Below, in pieces: positions 34,956-42,973 of a stretch of DNA of 64,000 bases. The first letter of the stretch is position 1. The number at the start of each line of letters is the position of its first letter. The notes beneath the pieces are model-generated. The model had not been told where the DNA came from, ran no database searches, and was given only the letters and a program-made list of their open reading frames with translations. The position numbers and the translations under genes are program-made. The DNA comes from Algirhabdus cladophorae (GTDB lineage: Bacteria; Pseudomonadota; Alphaproteobacteria; Rhodobacterales; Rhodobacteraceae), in NCBI RefSeq assembly GCF_044772865.1, contig NZ_CP173029.1:1550001-1614000 (forward strand), read 5' to 3'.

Positions 34956-35417
34956 ATGACATCCGAGTTGAAAACCGCCGATATTGACCTAATCCAACGG
35001 ATCATTCCGCATCGCTATCCGTTCTTATTGGTTGATAAAGTTGTCGACATCAACGGTGCGGCCTCGGCCACTGGGATTAAGAACGTTACCTTTAATGAGC
35101 CGCATTTTCAGGGCCATTTTCCCGGTGCTCCGATCATGCCTGGCGTGACCATAATCGAGGCGATGGCGCAAACTGCCGCGGTAATGGTTGGTGTGGATAT
35201 GGACATGGCTGACAAGGATCTGTTGGTTTATTTCATGGCCATCGATAAATGTAAGTTCCGCCGCAAAGTCGTGCCCGGTGATGTTTTGAAACTGGACATC
35301 ACCACCACACGCGGCAAAGCTGGGGCCAAGGTGTGGAAATTTGCAGGATCGGCCACAGTGGATGGCGAAATGGCGGCCGAGGCTGAATTTACCGCAATGA
35401 TGGACCTTCCGTCCTGA
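34956..35417 (+). CDS. fabZ: (3R)-hydroxyacyl-ACP dehydratase FabZ
   Basis: Hot-dog-fold dehydratase of fatty-acid elongation, 153 residues. The catalytic His and Glu lie in EPHFQGHFPGAPIMPGVTII and IEAMAQTAAVM; HRYPFLLVDKVVDI is also characteristic. The ATG at 34956 follows GGGG-A and begins MTSELKTADIDLIQRIIPH; an upstream in-frame start at 34896 has no ribosome site. It sits between the Skp-like gene and lpxA, the classical lipid A cluster. Confidence 0.95.
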   Translation: MTSELKTADIDLIQRIIPHRYPFLLVDKVVDINGAASATGIKNVTFNEPHFQGHFPGAPIMPGVTIIEAMAQTAAVMVGVDMDMADKDLLVYFMAIDKCKFRRKVVPGDVLKLDITTTRGKAGAKVWKFAGSATVDGEMAAEAEFTAMMDLPS

Positions 35418-35430
35418 AGGAGACGCTGAC

Positions 35431-36219
35431 ATGAGCAGCCCTCAGATACATCCAAGTGCCGTGATCGAAGAAGGCGCTGTGATCGGTCCTGACTGTGTCA
35501 TTGGTCCGTTTTGCTGGGTTGGTCCACACGTGATATTGGGCGCGCGGGTCTCGCTCAGCTCCCATGTGGTGGTCACAGGCGAGACGCGCATTGGCGACGA
35601 CACGCAGATCTTTTCGTTTGCCTCTATCGGTGAGGTGCCGCAGGACAAGAAATTCAAGGGCGAGGCGACGCGCCTAGAGATCGGTCAACGCAACCGCATT
35701 CGCGAACATGTGACCATGAACACTGGCACCGATGGCGGTGGCGGGGTGACCAAGATTGGGGATGATGGGCTCTTTATGGCGGGGTGTCATATTGCCCATG
35801 ACGCGATCTTGGGGGACCGGGTGATTGTGGTGAACAATTCCGCTGTAGCGGGCCACTGCATTATCGAGGATGACGTGATCATCGGGGGCCTTAGCGGCAT
35901 TCACCAATTTGTACGGATTGGCAAAGGTGCAATTATTGGGGCTGTGACCATGGTGACCAATGATGTGATCCCGCATGGCTTGGTCCAAGGTCCGCGCGGC
36001 GAATTGGATGGTTTGAATTTGGTGGGTCTGAAACGTGCCGGTGTGGCGCGGGCCGATATCACGGCCCTTCGTGCGGCGTTTCAAATGCTCAAGCAAGGCG
36101 ATGGAAGTTTCCAAGACCGGGCGCGACGCTTGGGCGAAGAAAGTGACAGTGTCTATATCGACGACTTGGTGGCCTTCGTTCTGGGGGACACCGATCGTCA
36201 ATTCCTGACGCCAAAATGA
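35431..36219 (+). CDS. lpxA: UDP-N-acetylglucosamine acyltransferase
   Basis: First enzyme of lipid A synthesis, adding 3-hydroxyacyl to UDP-GlcNAc. The 262-residue trimeric left-handed beta-helix is visible as hexapeptide repeats (SAVIEEGAVIGPDCVIGPFC, AIIGAVTMVTNDVIPHG). The catalytic His lies in AGCHIAHDAILGD. HQFVRIGKGA and the C-terminal helical part (FQMLKQGDGSFQDRARRLGE) match. Its stop overlaps lpxI by 4 nt. Confidence 0.96.
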   Translation: MSSPQIHPSAVIEEGAVIGPDCVIGPFCWVGPHVILGARVSLSSHVVVTGETRIGDDTQIFSFASIGEVPQDKKFKGEATRLEIGQRNRIREHVTMNTGTDGGGGVTKIGDDGLFMAGCHIAHDAILGDRVIVVNNSAVAGHCIIEDDVIIGGLSGIHQFVRIGKGAIIGAVTMVTNDVIPHGLVQGPRGELDGLNLVGLKRAGVARADITALRAAFQMLKQGDGSFQDRARRLGEESDSVYIDDLVAFVLGDTDRQFLTPK

Positions 36220-37145
36220 CCCTTGCGCTGATTGCAGGCCAAGGGCAATTGCCCCACGCGGTGATGCAAGCTCTGGCGACGCAGGGCCGCGGGTTTCAGC
36301 TCTGTGCTTTGGACGGGTTTGGGCCGACTGGCACTTTGCCCCAACCCATACAGTATTTCCGCGTCGAAGAGTTGGGCAGTTTTATTCAAGGGCTGGTTGC
36401 GCAAGGTATTGGCGAAGTGTGTTTTGCCGGTGCTATTGCGCGGCCGAAATTGGATCCCTCGCGCATTGATGCAGCCACCATGCCATTGGTGCCGCGCATG
36501 ATGCAGGCCTTGCAAGTGGGCGATGACGCGGCATTGCGGTTGGTGTTGGATTTGTTCCAAGAGGCCGGTTTGCAGATTAAAGCAGCCCATGATGTGGCCC
36601 CAGAGTTGTTGATGGGGGCCGGGGTCTACGGCGGCGGCGAGCCGTCGGATCAGGACAAGATCGATGCGTTGCGCGCCCAGCAGGCCCATGTGGCTTTGTC
36701 GTTGGCGGATATCGGGCAAGCCTGTGTGGCGGCCCAAGGCCAGATCTTGGCTGTTGAAGCGATGGCTGGCACCGATTGGATGCTGAGGACCTTGATTGCT
36801 GGCAACCCTGCGACCGTCACTCAGCCCTCGGGGTTCAGCGATCCGGTGTCTTGGATGGTGGATGAGGCTGTGGATTGGTTATCAGGGCCCGGTGTTGTTG
36901 CCTCTGGCATGCCTGTGTTTGACTTTCCCAAAGGGGGTGTGTTTTTCAAAGCCCCCAAGACCGGTCAGGATCGGCGCATCGATTTGCCCACCATTGGTCC
37001 GCGCACCGTGATGCTGGCGGCTGAGGCTGGATTGAACGGCTTGGTGATTGAGGCCGGTGGTGTGATTGTTTTGGACGCACCGCAGGTCATGCAGATTTTA
37101 GAGACGCAAAGGATGTTCCTTTGGGTGCGTGAGGCCGAGGCGTGA
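36216..37145 (+). CDS. lpxI: UDP-2,3-diacylglucosamine pyrophosphatase LpxI
   Basis: LpxI (DUF1009) performs the UDP-diacylglucosamine hydrolysis that LpxH does in enterobacteria. The 309-residue protein begins LALIAGQGQLPHAV and carries VEAMAGTDWML, FFKAPKTGQDRRIDLPTIGP and LNGLVIEAGGVIVLD, typical of the family. It is slightly longer than the usual ~280. It lies between lpxA and lpxB with 4-nt overlaps at both ends, as in other alphaproteobacteria. Confidence 0.93.
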   Translation: MTLALIAGQGQLPHAVMQALATQGRGFQLCALDGFGPTGTLPQPIQYFRVEELGSFIQGLVAQGIGEVCFAGAIARPKLDPSRIDAATMPLVPRMMQALQVGDDAALRLVLDLFQEAGLQIKAAHDVAPELLMGAGVYGGGEPSDQDKIDALRAQQAHVALSLADIGQACVAAQGQILAVEAMAGTDWMLRTLIAGNPATVTQPSGFSDPVSWMVDEAVDWLSGPGVVASGMPVFDFPKGGVFFKAPKTGQDRRIDLPTIGPRTVMLAAEAGLNGLVIEAGGVIVLDAPQVMQILETQRMFLWVREAEA

Positions 37146-38296
37146 AAGCCTTTATCACCGCAGGGGAGCCATCAGGCGATAAACTGGGGGCGGCTTTGAT
37201 TGCAGGGCTGCGTCAAGAGGTGCCTGATATCCAACTCAGCGGGGTGGCGGGGCCGCTGATGCAGGCCCAAGGGCAAGCCAGCCTGTTTCCTATGTCCGAT
37301 CTGAGTGTCATGGGCATTGCCGAGGTGCTGCCGAAGTACCGGTTTTTAAAACGCCGTATCGCCGAGACAGCCGAGGCTGTGATTGCAGCAAAACCGGATG
37401 TTTTGATCACTATCGACAGTCCCGATTTCAGTCTGCGTGTGGCCAAACTGGTCAAGGCTGCCAGTGATATTCCAACAGTGCATTATGTGGCGCCGACAGT
37501 TTGGGCGTGGCGGGCAGGCCGTGCGGCAAAGATGGCGCGCCACATTGATCATGTGCTGGCTCTGTTCCCGTTTGAGCCGCCCTATATGACCGATGCCGGA
37601 ATGAGTTGTGATTTTGTGGGGCACCCTGTCGTGGCCGAACCCAAAGCCACTGCGCATGATATTCAGGCGGCGATGGATCATTTGGGGCTAAGCCCAGAGC
37701 GGCCTTTGGTCTTGGTTCTGCCGGGCTCGCGGCGCAGCGAAGTGGCCCGCATGGGGCCTGTGTTTTTGGAAAGTCTCACGATGCTAAGGGAGCAGCATCC
37801 TGAAATCCAAGTGGCCTATGTGGCGACGGAACAGACCTATGACGCATTAAGGGATGCAAATCCTGATGTGGGTGTTTTGGCGCCAGGCGCTGATTTGGAT
37901 GTGTTCCAGCGGCACAAGCGGGCCCTCTTTGCTGCGGCTGACGTGGCTTTGGCAGCCAGTGGGACGGTCTCGCTTGAACTGGCGGCGGCTGGAACGCCTA
38001 TGGTCATTGCCTATGATATGAACCCGCTCAGTCGATTTTTGATCGGGCGGATGTTAAAGATTGATACGGTCACTTTGGTCAATTTGGTGAGTGAGACCCG
38101 CACAGTGCCTGAGTTTTTGGGACAGAACTGTCGCGCTGAATTGATTGTACCCGCGCTGAGTGCTGTGTTGCAGGGCGATGACGCGCAAAAGCTGGCTATG
38201 GCACAGACCATGCAACGATTGGGGTGTGGTGATTTGGACCCTGGTCTGCGCGCGGCCCAGAGTGTGGTGCGGTTTGTGGATGATAGGACGATCTGA
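37142..38296 (+). CDS. lpxB: Lipid-A-disaccharide synthase
   Basis: Glycosyltransferase (GT19) joining UDP-diacylglucosamine and lipid X. The 384-residue protein starts at GTG 37142 (overlap GTGA with lpxI) as KAFITAGEPSGDKLGAALI. It has GVAGPLMQAQG, the helix-rich DSPDFSLRVAKL, YVAPTVWAWRAGRA, FVGHPV and LPGSRRSEVARM. It completes the lipid A cluster. mnmA converges from the other side after 88 bp. Confidence 0.95.
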   Translation: MKAFITAGEPSGDKLGAALIAGLRQEVPDIQLSGVAGPLMQAQGQASLFPMSDLSVMGIAEVLPKYRFLKRRIAETAEAVIAAKPDVLITIDSPDFSLRVAKLVKAASDIPTVHYVAPTVWAWRAGRAAKMARHIDHVLALFPFEPPYMTDAGMSCDFVGHPVVAEPKATAHDIQAAMDHLGLSPERPLVLVLPGSRRSEVARMGPVFLESLTMLREQHPEIQVAYVATEQTYDALRDANPDVGVLAPGADLDVFQRHKRALFAAADVALAASGTVSLELAAAGTPMVIAYDMNPLSRFLIGRMLKIDTVTLVNLVSETRTVPEFLGQNCRAELIVPALSAVLQGDDAQKLAMAQTMQRLGCGDLDPGLRAAQSVVRFVDDRTI

Positions 38297-38384
38297 CGAT
38301 CGGCGCATGCTGCGGGCGGGGTGGGGGCTTTGCCCCCCGATGCTGGCGCATCTCCCCCCAAGAGTATTTTTGGATAAAAGAAAC
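38297..38384. repeat. GC-rich hairpin element, possible Roseobacter intergenic repeat
   Basis: The gap between convergent lpxB and mnmA holds a perfect GGGGGC-TTT-GCCCCC hairpin (38323-38337), then a C-run and AAGAGTATTTTTGG. From memory, similar hairpin-plus-AGTATTTTTGG strings recur between convergent genes in Roseobacter genomes. Only one copy was noticed in this window. It may also end transcription. Confidence 0.45.
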
Positions 38385-39530
38385 CTATTGCCCGCGCCAA
38401 ATCCAGCCACCGCCAAATATGCGACTGCTGTCTTGGTCGTAGAACACACAGGCCTGTCCGGGGGAAATGCCTTCTTGGGGTGTAAGCAATTCCACTGTGG
38501 CTTCGGTCGCCGAGATGGGACGCACGATGGCCTCGGTTGGCGGGCGGGTTGAGCGGACTTTGACGCCTATATGCCATTCTGCTTGGCTATCGAAGGGCGC
38601 GTCACCGAGCCAGTTGATCTCTCGGACAGGAACAGTACGCGTGGCCAGCATGGATTTGGGGCCGACGATGACTTGCTTTGTGTTCACGTCAAGTTTGACC
38701 ACGTAAAGAGGATCCCCAAGGCCACCGATGCCCAGCCCCCGTCGCTGACCGATTGTATAGTGGATCACGCCGCGATGCTGCCCCAGAACAGTGCCGTCTT
38801 GGCCCACGATATCGCCCGGTTCTGCGGCACCGGGGCGCAGTTTTTCGATCACGGCTGCGTAGTTGCCATCGGGCACAAAGCAGATGTCCTGACTGTCGGG
38901 TTTGTCTGCGACCGACAGGCCGTATTTGGCCGCCAGAGCGCGCGTTTCAGCTTTGGAGGCCAGATGTCCCAGGGGAAAGCGCAGGTAATCGAGCTGTTCC
39001 GCCGTTGTGGAAAACAGAAAATAGCTTTGATCGCGATTTGCGTCTGCGGCGGAGTGTAATTCGGCACCGTTTGAGCCGACCATGCGTTGGATGTAGTGGC
39101 CCGTGGCCATGCAATCAGCGTCAAGGTCCTTTGCGGTTTCCAAAAGGTCCTTGAATTTGACACGCTCGTTGCAGCGGATACAGGGCACAGGCGTAGCACC
39201 GCCCAGATAACTGTCGGCAAATTCGTCAATCACCGCCTCGCGAAACGTGTTTTCATAATCCAACACGTAATGAGGAAATCCCATTTCCTCGGCGACGCGG
39301 CGCGCATCATGGATATCGCGGCCTGCACAGCATGCGCCCTTTTTGGCCAAAGCCGCGCCGTGGTCATAAAGTTGCAAGGTCACACCGACCACATCATAGC
39401 CTTCTTCGGCCAATTGGGCAGCCACGACCGAGCTGTCCACACCACCCGACATAGCCACCACAACCCGTGTCTGGGACACAGGTTTCGCAAATCCAAGCGA
39501 GTTGAGCGGTATGTCAGTATCTTTGGGCAT
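38385..39530 (-). CDS. mnmA: tRNA-specific 2-thiouridylase MnmA
   Basis: Thiolates U34 of tRNA-Lys, -Glu and -Gln. The 381-residue protein has the PP-loop AMSGGVDSSVVAAQL and the catalytic Cys in TPVPCIRCNERVKF. The second Cys is in SQDICFVPDGNYA, and the C-terminal barrel follows. ATG 39530 is chosen because a longer frame to 39599 has no homology-like sequence. It diverges from sciP with ~127 bp between starts. Confidence 0.95.
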   Translation of the reverse strand: MPKDTDIPLNSLGFAKPVSQTRVVVAMSGGVDSSVVAAQLAEEGYDVVGVTLQLYDHGAALAKKGACCAGRDIHDARRVAEEMGFPHYVLDYENTFREAVIDEFADSYLGGATPVPCIRCNERVKFKDLLETAKDLDADCMATGHYIQRMVGSNGAELHSAADANRDQSYFLFSTTAEQLDYLRFPLGHLASKAETRALAAKYGLSVADKPDSQDICFVPDGNYAAVIEKLRPGAAEPGDIVGQDGTVLGQHRGVIHYTIGQRRGLGIGGLGDPLYVVKLDVNTKQVIVGPKSMLATRTVPVREINWLGDAPFDSQAEWHIGVKVRSTRPPTEAIVRPISATEATVELLTPQEGISPGQACVFYDQDSSRIFGGGWIWRGQ

Positions 39531-39657
39531 TTGGGCGGGCTCCTGTTCGATCCAAAGAAATATATGAAAATGCAAACTACTAACAAGGGGCAGTTTCATG
39601 GGCCATTAACGTACCCGTGTCACTTTAGCGAGAGTGTAGTTAAACAGGATCAGTCCG

Positions 39658-39936
39658 GTGTATCTTAAAAAAATCGAAGGCCCACGGACGGTGACGTTAC
39701 CTGATGGGCGAAAAATGTCCCAGTCCGATCTGCCGTCACCTGACACGAAACGATGGGTGGCGTCGCGTAAAATCCTTGTGGTACGCGGTGTTGTTCATGG
39801 ATTATTGACCAAAGAAGAGGCGTTGGAACGCTATAATCTATCAGAAGAAGAGTTCATTTCGTGGTGTTCTGCAGTCGCAAGTCACGGAGAACATGCACTA
39901 AAAGCCACGGCACTTCAAAAATATAGACAACTTTAA
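39658..39936 (+). CDS. sciP: SciP-like CtrA inhibitor (DUF1153)
   Basis: A 92-residue helix-turn-helix protein. In Caulobacter SciP binds CtrA and blocks its promoter activation. The sequence has the family signature GPRTVTLPDGRKMSQSDLPS, then TKRWVASRKILVVRGVVHGL and LSEEEFISWCSAVASHG. The start is GTG 39658 with AGGAT upstream. It lies 96 bp upstream of ctrA on the same strand, so inhibitor and target are linked here. Confidence 0.9.
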   Translation: MYLKKIEGPRTVTLPDGRKMSQSDLPSPDTKRWVASRKILVVRGVVHGLLTKEEALERYNLSEEEFISWCSAVASHGEHALKATALQKYRQL

Positions 39937-40032
39937 GTTGTTTTGCTATATTCTTTCGTGAGGTAACGGCGCGTTAACCAATGTTAGTCAAGATAAGCGC
40001 AACAGAACGTTACCCTTATAAGGATTTTACAT

Positions 40033-40749
40033 ATGCGCATCCTGCTTGTTGAAGACGATCCGAATACCTCTAAAAGCATCGAATTGATGCTGACCCATGC
40101 CAACCTGAATGTGTTTTCAACCGATTTGGGTGAAGAGGGCATCGATCTGGCCAAGCTTTATGACTACGATCTTATCCTTCTGGATCTGAACCTACCGGAC
40201 ATGAATGGGCACGAAGTGCTGCGTCAGTTGCGTTTGGCAAAGATTGAGACGCCAATTTTGATCCTGTCAGGGGCTGACGACACCGAAAACAAAATCAAGG
40301 GGTTTGGGTTTGGTGCGGACGACTATTTGACCAAGCCGTTCCACCGCGACGAATTGATTGCGCGTATTCACGCGATTATCCGGCGGTCCAAAGGCCACTC
40401 ACAATCCGTCATTCGAACAGGCAAAATTGGTGTTAATCTGGATGCGAAAACCGTCGAAGTGGACAATAAAACTGTCCATCTGACAGGCAAGGAATACCAG
40501 ATGCTAGAGCTTCTTAGCCTGCGTAAAGGGACAACCTTAACGAAAGAGATGTTCTTGAACCATCTTTACGGTGGAATGGATGAGCCAGAACTCAAAATCA
40601 TCGATGTGTTCATCTGTAAGTTGCGCAAAAAGCTGTCGATCGCGACAGATGGCGACAACTACATCGAAACTGTTTGGGGGCGTGGATATGTTCTGCGCGA
40701 CCCCGAGCAAAATACGATGGGTTTGGAAAAAATGGCTCTGGGCGCTTAG
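40033..40749 (+). CDS. ctrA: Cell-cycle response regulator CtrA
   Basis: OmpR-type master regulator; in Rhodobacterales it controls motility, gene-transfer agent and division-linked genes. The 238-residue protein has receiver motif LLVEDDPNTSKSIE and phospho-Asp 51 in ILLDLNLPDMNG. The winged helix (LTGKEYQMLELLSLRKGTTL, DVFICKLRKKLS, ETVWGRGYVLRDP) is highly CtrA-like. AAGGA precedes ATG 40033. Its promoter region (39937-40032) contains GTTAACCAATGTTAG, a near match to the CtrA TTAA-N7-TTAA box, suggesting autoregulation. Confidence 0.96.
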   Translation: MRILLVEDDPNTSKSIELMLTHANLNVFSTDLGEEGIDLAKLYDYDLILLDLNLPDMNGHEVLRQLRLAKIETPILILSGADDTENKIKGFGFGADDYLTKPFHRDELIARIHAIIRRSKGHSQSVIRTGKIGVNLDAKTVEVDNKTVHLTGKEYQMLELLSLRKGTTLTKEMFLNHLYGGMDEPELKIIDVFICKLRKKLSIATDGDNYIETVWGRGYVLRDPEQNTMGLEKMALGA

Positions 40750-40818
40750 TCCCAGAGTAAGGTCGCACGGCCATAAATTTAGCGGTGTCTAACGTAGACG
40801 TCGGCGGCCACAAAGTTT

Positions 40819-40855
40819 ATCACCCTAGCACATCAAAGCGCTGCACTAGGGTGAT
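40819..40855 (+). promoter_or_regulatory. Perfect 10-bp hairpin covering the ligA ribosome-binding site
   Basis: Arms 40819-40828 (ATCACCCTAG) and 40846-40855 (CTAGGGTGAT) pair fully, with a 17-nt loop. The right arm contains AGGGTG, the only Shine-Dalgarno candidate, 7 nt before the ligA ATG at 40859. No T run follows, so translation control is more likely than termination. Confidence 0.55.
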
Positions 40856-40858
40856 AGA

Positions 40859-42973
40859 ATGTCCCACACAATTGACGTTGCAAATCTGACTGAGGCGCAA
40901 GCAGTAGAGGAACTTGCTCGGCTTGCGCAGGCGTTACATCAGGCAAATGCCGTCTACCATCAGGCCGATGCGCCTGAGATAAGTGATGCTGAGTATGATC
41001 TGCTTAAACGCCGCAACGATGCAATTGAACAAAAATTTCCAGAATTAAAACAAAAAGATAGTGTCTCCGATCAAGTAGGGGCACCTGTGGCGGACGGGTT
41101 TGACAAGGTCAAACATGTGGTTCCGATGCTATCCTTGGGAAACGCTTTTGCGGACGATGATGTAGTTGAGTTTGACCAACGGGTGAAAAAGTTTCTAGGC
41201 TTTGGCTCAGAGGCTTTGGCCTATACTGCTGAGCCCAAGATCGACGGGCTATCCCTGTCTTTGCGCTATGAAGCGGGGGTGTTGATTTATGCCGCAACGC
41301 GTGGGGATGGCGAAACCGGTGAAAATGTAACGCAAAACGCACGGACGATTGCGGATATTCCCCAGAGATTAACAGGCGCCCCTGATGTGTTAGAGGTGCG
41401 CGGCGAAGTCTATATGCAGCATTCGGACTTCGAAGCGCTCAATGCAGCGCAATTACAAAAGGGTCAAAAAACTTTTGCCAATCCGCGCAATGCCGCTGCA
41501 GGATCGTTGCGCCAGCTTGATCCAAACGTGACAAAATCGCGTCCGCTTGCGTTTTTTGCCTATGCTTGGGGTGATCTGTCGGCGCCTCTGGACACGACCC
41601 AAATGGGCAGCGTTCAAAGACTGGCGGATCTGGGGTTTTCCACCAATCCGCTCACGGTGAAATGCGATAGTCCTGCTGAACTCATTGCTCATTATTGGAA
41701 AATTGAACAAAACCGTGCCACGCTGGGCTACGATATTGATGGCGTTGTCTATAAAGTTGATGATCTGGCGTTGCAGGCGCGTTTGGGTTTCCGATCTACC
41801 ACGCCACGCTGGGCGATTGCCCATAAATTTCCCGCGGAACTGGCCTGGACCAGATTGGATGCGATCGACATTCAAGTGGGGCGCACTGGGGCCTTGTCGC
41901 CAGTTGCCCGTCTCAGCCCAGTGACTGTGGGCGGTGTTGTCGTCTCAAATGCCACCTTGCACAATGAAGACTATATTTTAGGGCGCGATTCCAATGGCTT
42001 GGAAATCCGTGAGGGACGTGACATTCGCGTTGGGGATTGGGTGCAGATTTACCGGGCGGGCGATGTGATCCCGAAAATCAAAGACGTCGACATCTCTAAA
42101 CGACCTCCTCATGCGTCCGCTTTTGAGTTTCCAACCCTATGTCCCGAATGCGGATCCAAGGCTGTGCGCGAAGACGGGGATGCAGTGCGACGTTGCACGG
42201 GGGGCCTGATTTGTCCCGCGCAGATTGTTGAAAAACTCAAGCATTTCGTCAGTCGCGCGGCCTTTGATATCGATGGGCTCGGGGCAAAGCAGGTCGAGCA
42301 ATTCTACACCGATGGGTGGATCGCAGAGCCTGCCGATATCTTTACCCTCAAAACCCGCTATGGATCGGGGGTGCAGCAGCTCAAAAACCGCGAGGGCTGG
42401 GGGGCAAAATCTGCAGACAAGCTGTTTCAGGCAATCGAAGACAAGCGCACCATCGAATTTCGTCGGTTTTTATTCGCTTTGGGTTTGCGCCATGTGGGCG
42501 AAGCGGCCAGTGGGCTTTTGGCCAACCACTATGGGACTTGGGATGCGTTAACCAGTTCCCTTGCGGCGGCACAGGCACATGAGGGCGCTGATTGGGATGA
42601 TTTGTTGTCAATTGATGGGATCGGCGCGGTGATGGCCGGGTCTTTGATCACAGCGCTTCATCAACCACAAGAACGTGCTGCAATCGACAGGTTGGCCGAA
42701 CAATTAACCATTTTAGAGGCGGAAAAGGCTGAAACAGACAGCCCAGTTGCCGGCAAAACAGTTGTTTTCACGGGCACCTTGGAAAAGTTAACGCGGGCCG
42801 AGGCCAAAGCTCAAGCTGAACGCCTCGGGGCCAAGGTTTCTGGATCCGTGAGTGCGAAAACCGATCTTTTGGTTGCGGGGCCTGGGGCAGGGTCCAAAGC
42901 CACTAAAGCCGCTGATTTGGGCATCGAAACCATTGACGAAGATGGCTGGTTGGCTCTCATTGGTGCGGGATGA
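40859..42973 (+). CDS. ligA: NAD-dependent DNA ligase LigA
   Basis: Essential replicative ligase, 704 residues, standard length. Domain Ia begins ~10. The adenylated Lys is in AEPKIDGLSLSLRYE, followed by the OB fold (RTGALSPVARLSPV), the Zn site (CPECG...CTGG..CPAQ), helix-hairpin-helix repeats and a C-terminal BRCT domain (GKTVVFTGTLEKLTRAEAKA). The stop overlaps recG by 4 nt (ATGA). The leader hairpin at 40819-40855 may limit its translation. Confidence 0.97.
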   Translation: MSHTIDVANLTEAQAVEELARLAQALHQANAVYHQADAPEISDAEYDLLKRRNDAIEQKFPELKQKDSVSDQVGAPVADGFDKVKHVVPMLSLGNAFADDDVVEFDQRVKKFLGFGSEALAYTAEPKIDGLSLSLRYEAGVLIYAATRGDGETGENVTQNARTIADIPQRLTGAPDVLEVRGEVYMQHSDFEALNAAQLQKGQKTFANPRNAAAGSLRQLDPNVTKSRPLAFFAYAWGDLSAPLDTTQMGSVQRLADLGFSTNPLTVKCDSPAELIAHYWKIEQNRATLGYDIDGVVYKVDDLALQARLGFRSTTPRWAIAHKFPAELAWTRLDAIDIQVGRTGALSPVARLSPVTVGGVVVSNATLHNEDYILGRDSNGLEIREGRDIRVGDWVQIYRAGDVIPKIKDVDISKRPPHASAFEFPTLCPECGSKAVREDGDAVRRCTGGLICPAQIVEKLKHFVSRAAFDIDGLGAKQVEQFYTDGWIAEPADIFTLKTRYGSGVQQLKNREGWGAKSADKLFQAIEDKRTIEFRRFLFALGLRHVGEAASGLLANHYGTWDALTSSLAAAQAHEGADWDDLLSIDGIGAVMAGSLITALHQPQERAAIDRLAEQLTILEAEKAETDSPVAGKTVVFTGTLEKLTRAEAKAQAERLGAKVSGSVSAKTDLLVAGPGAGSKATKAADLGIETIDEDGWLALIGAG

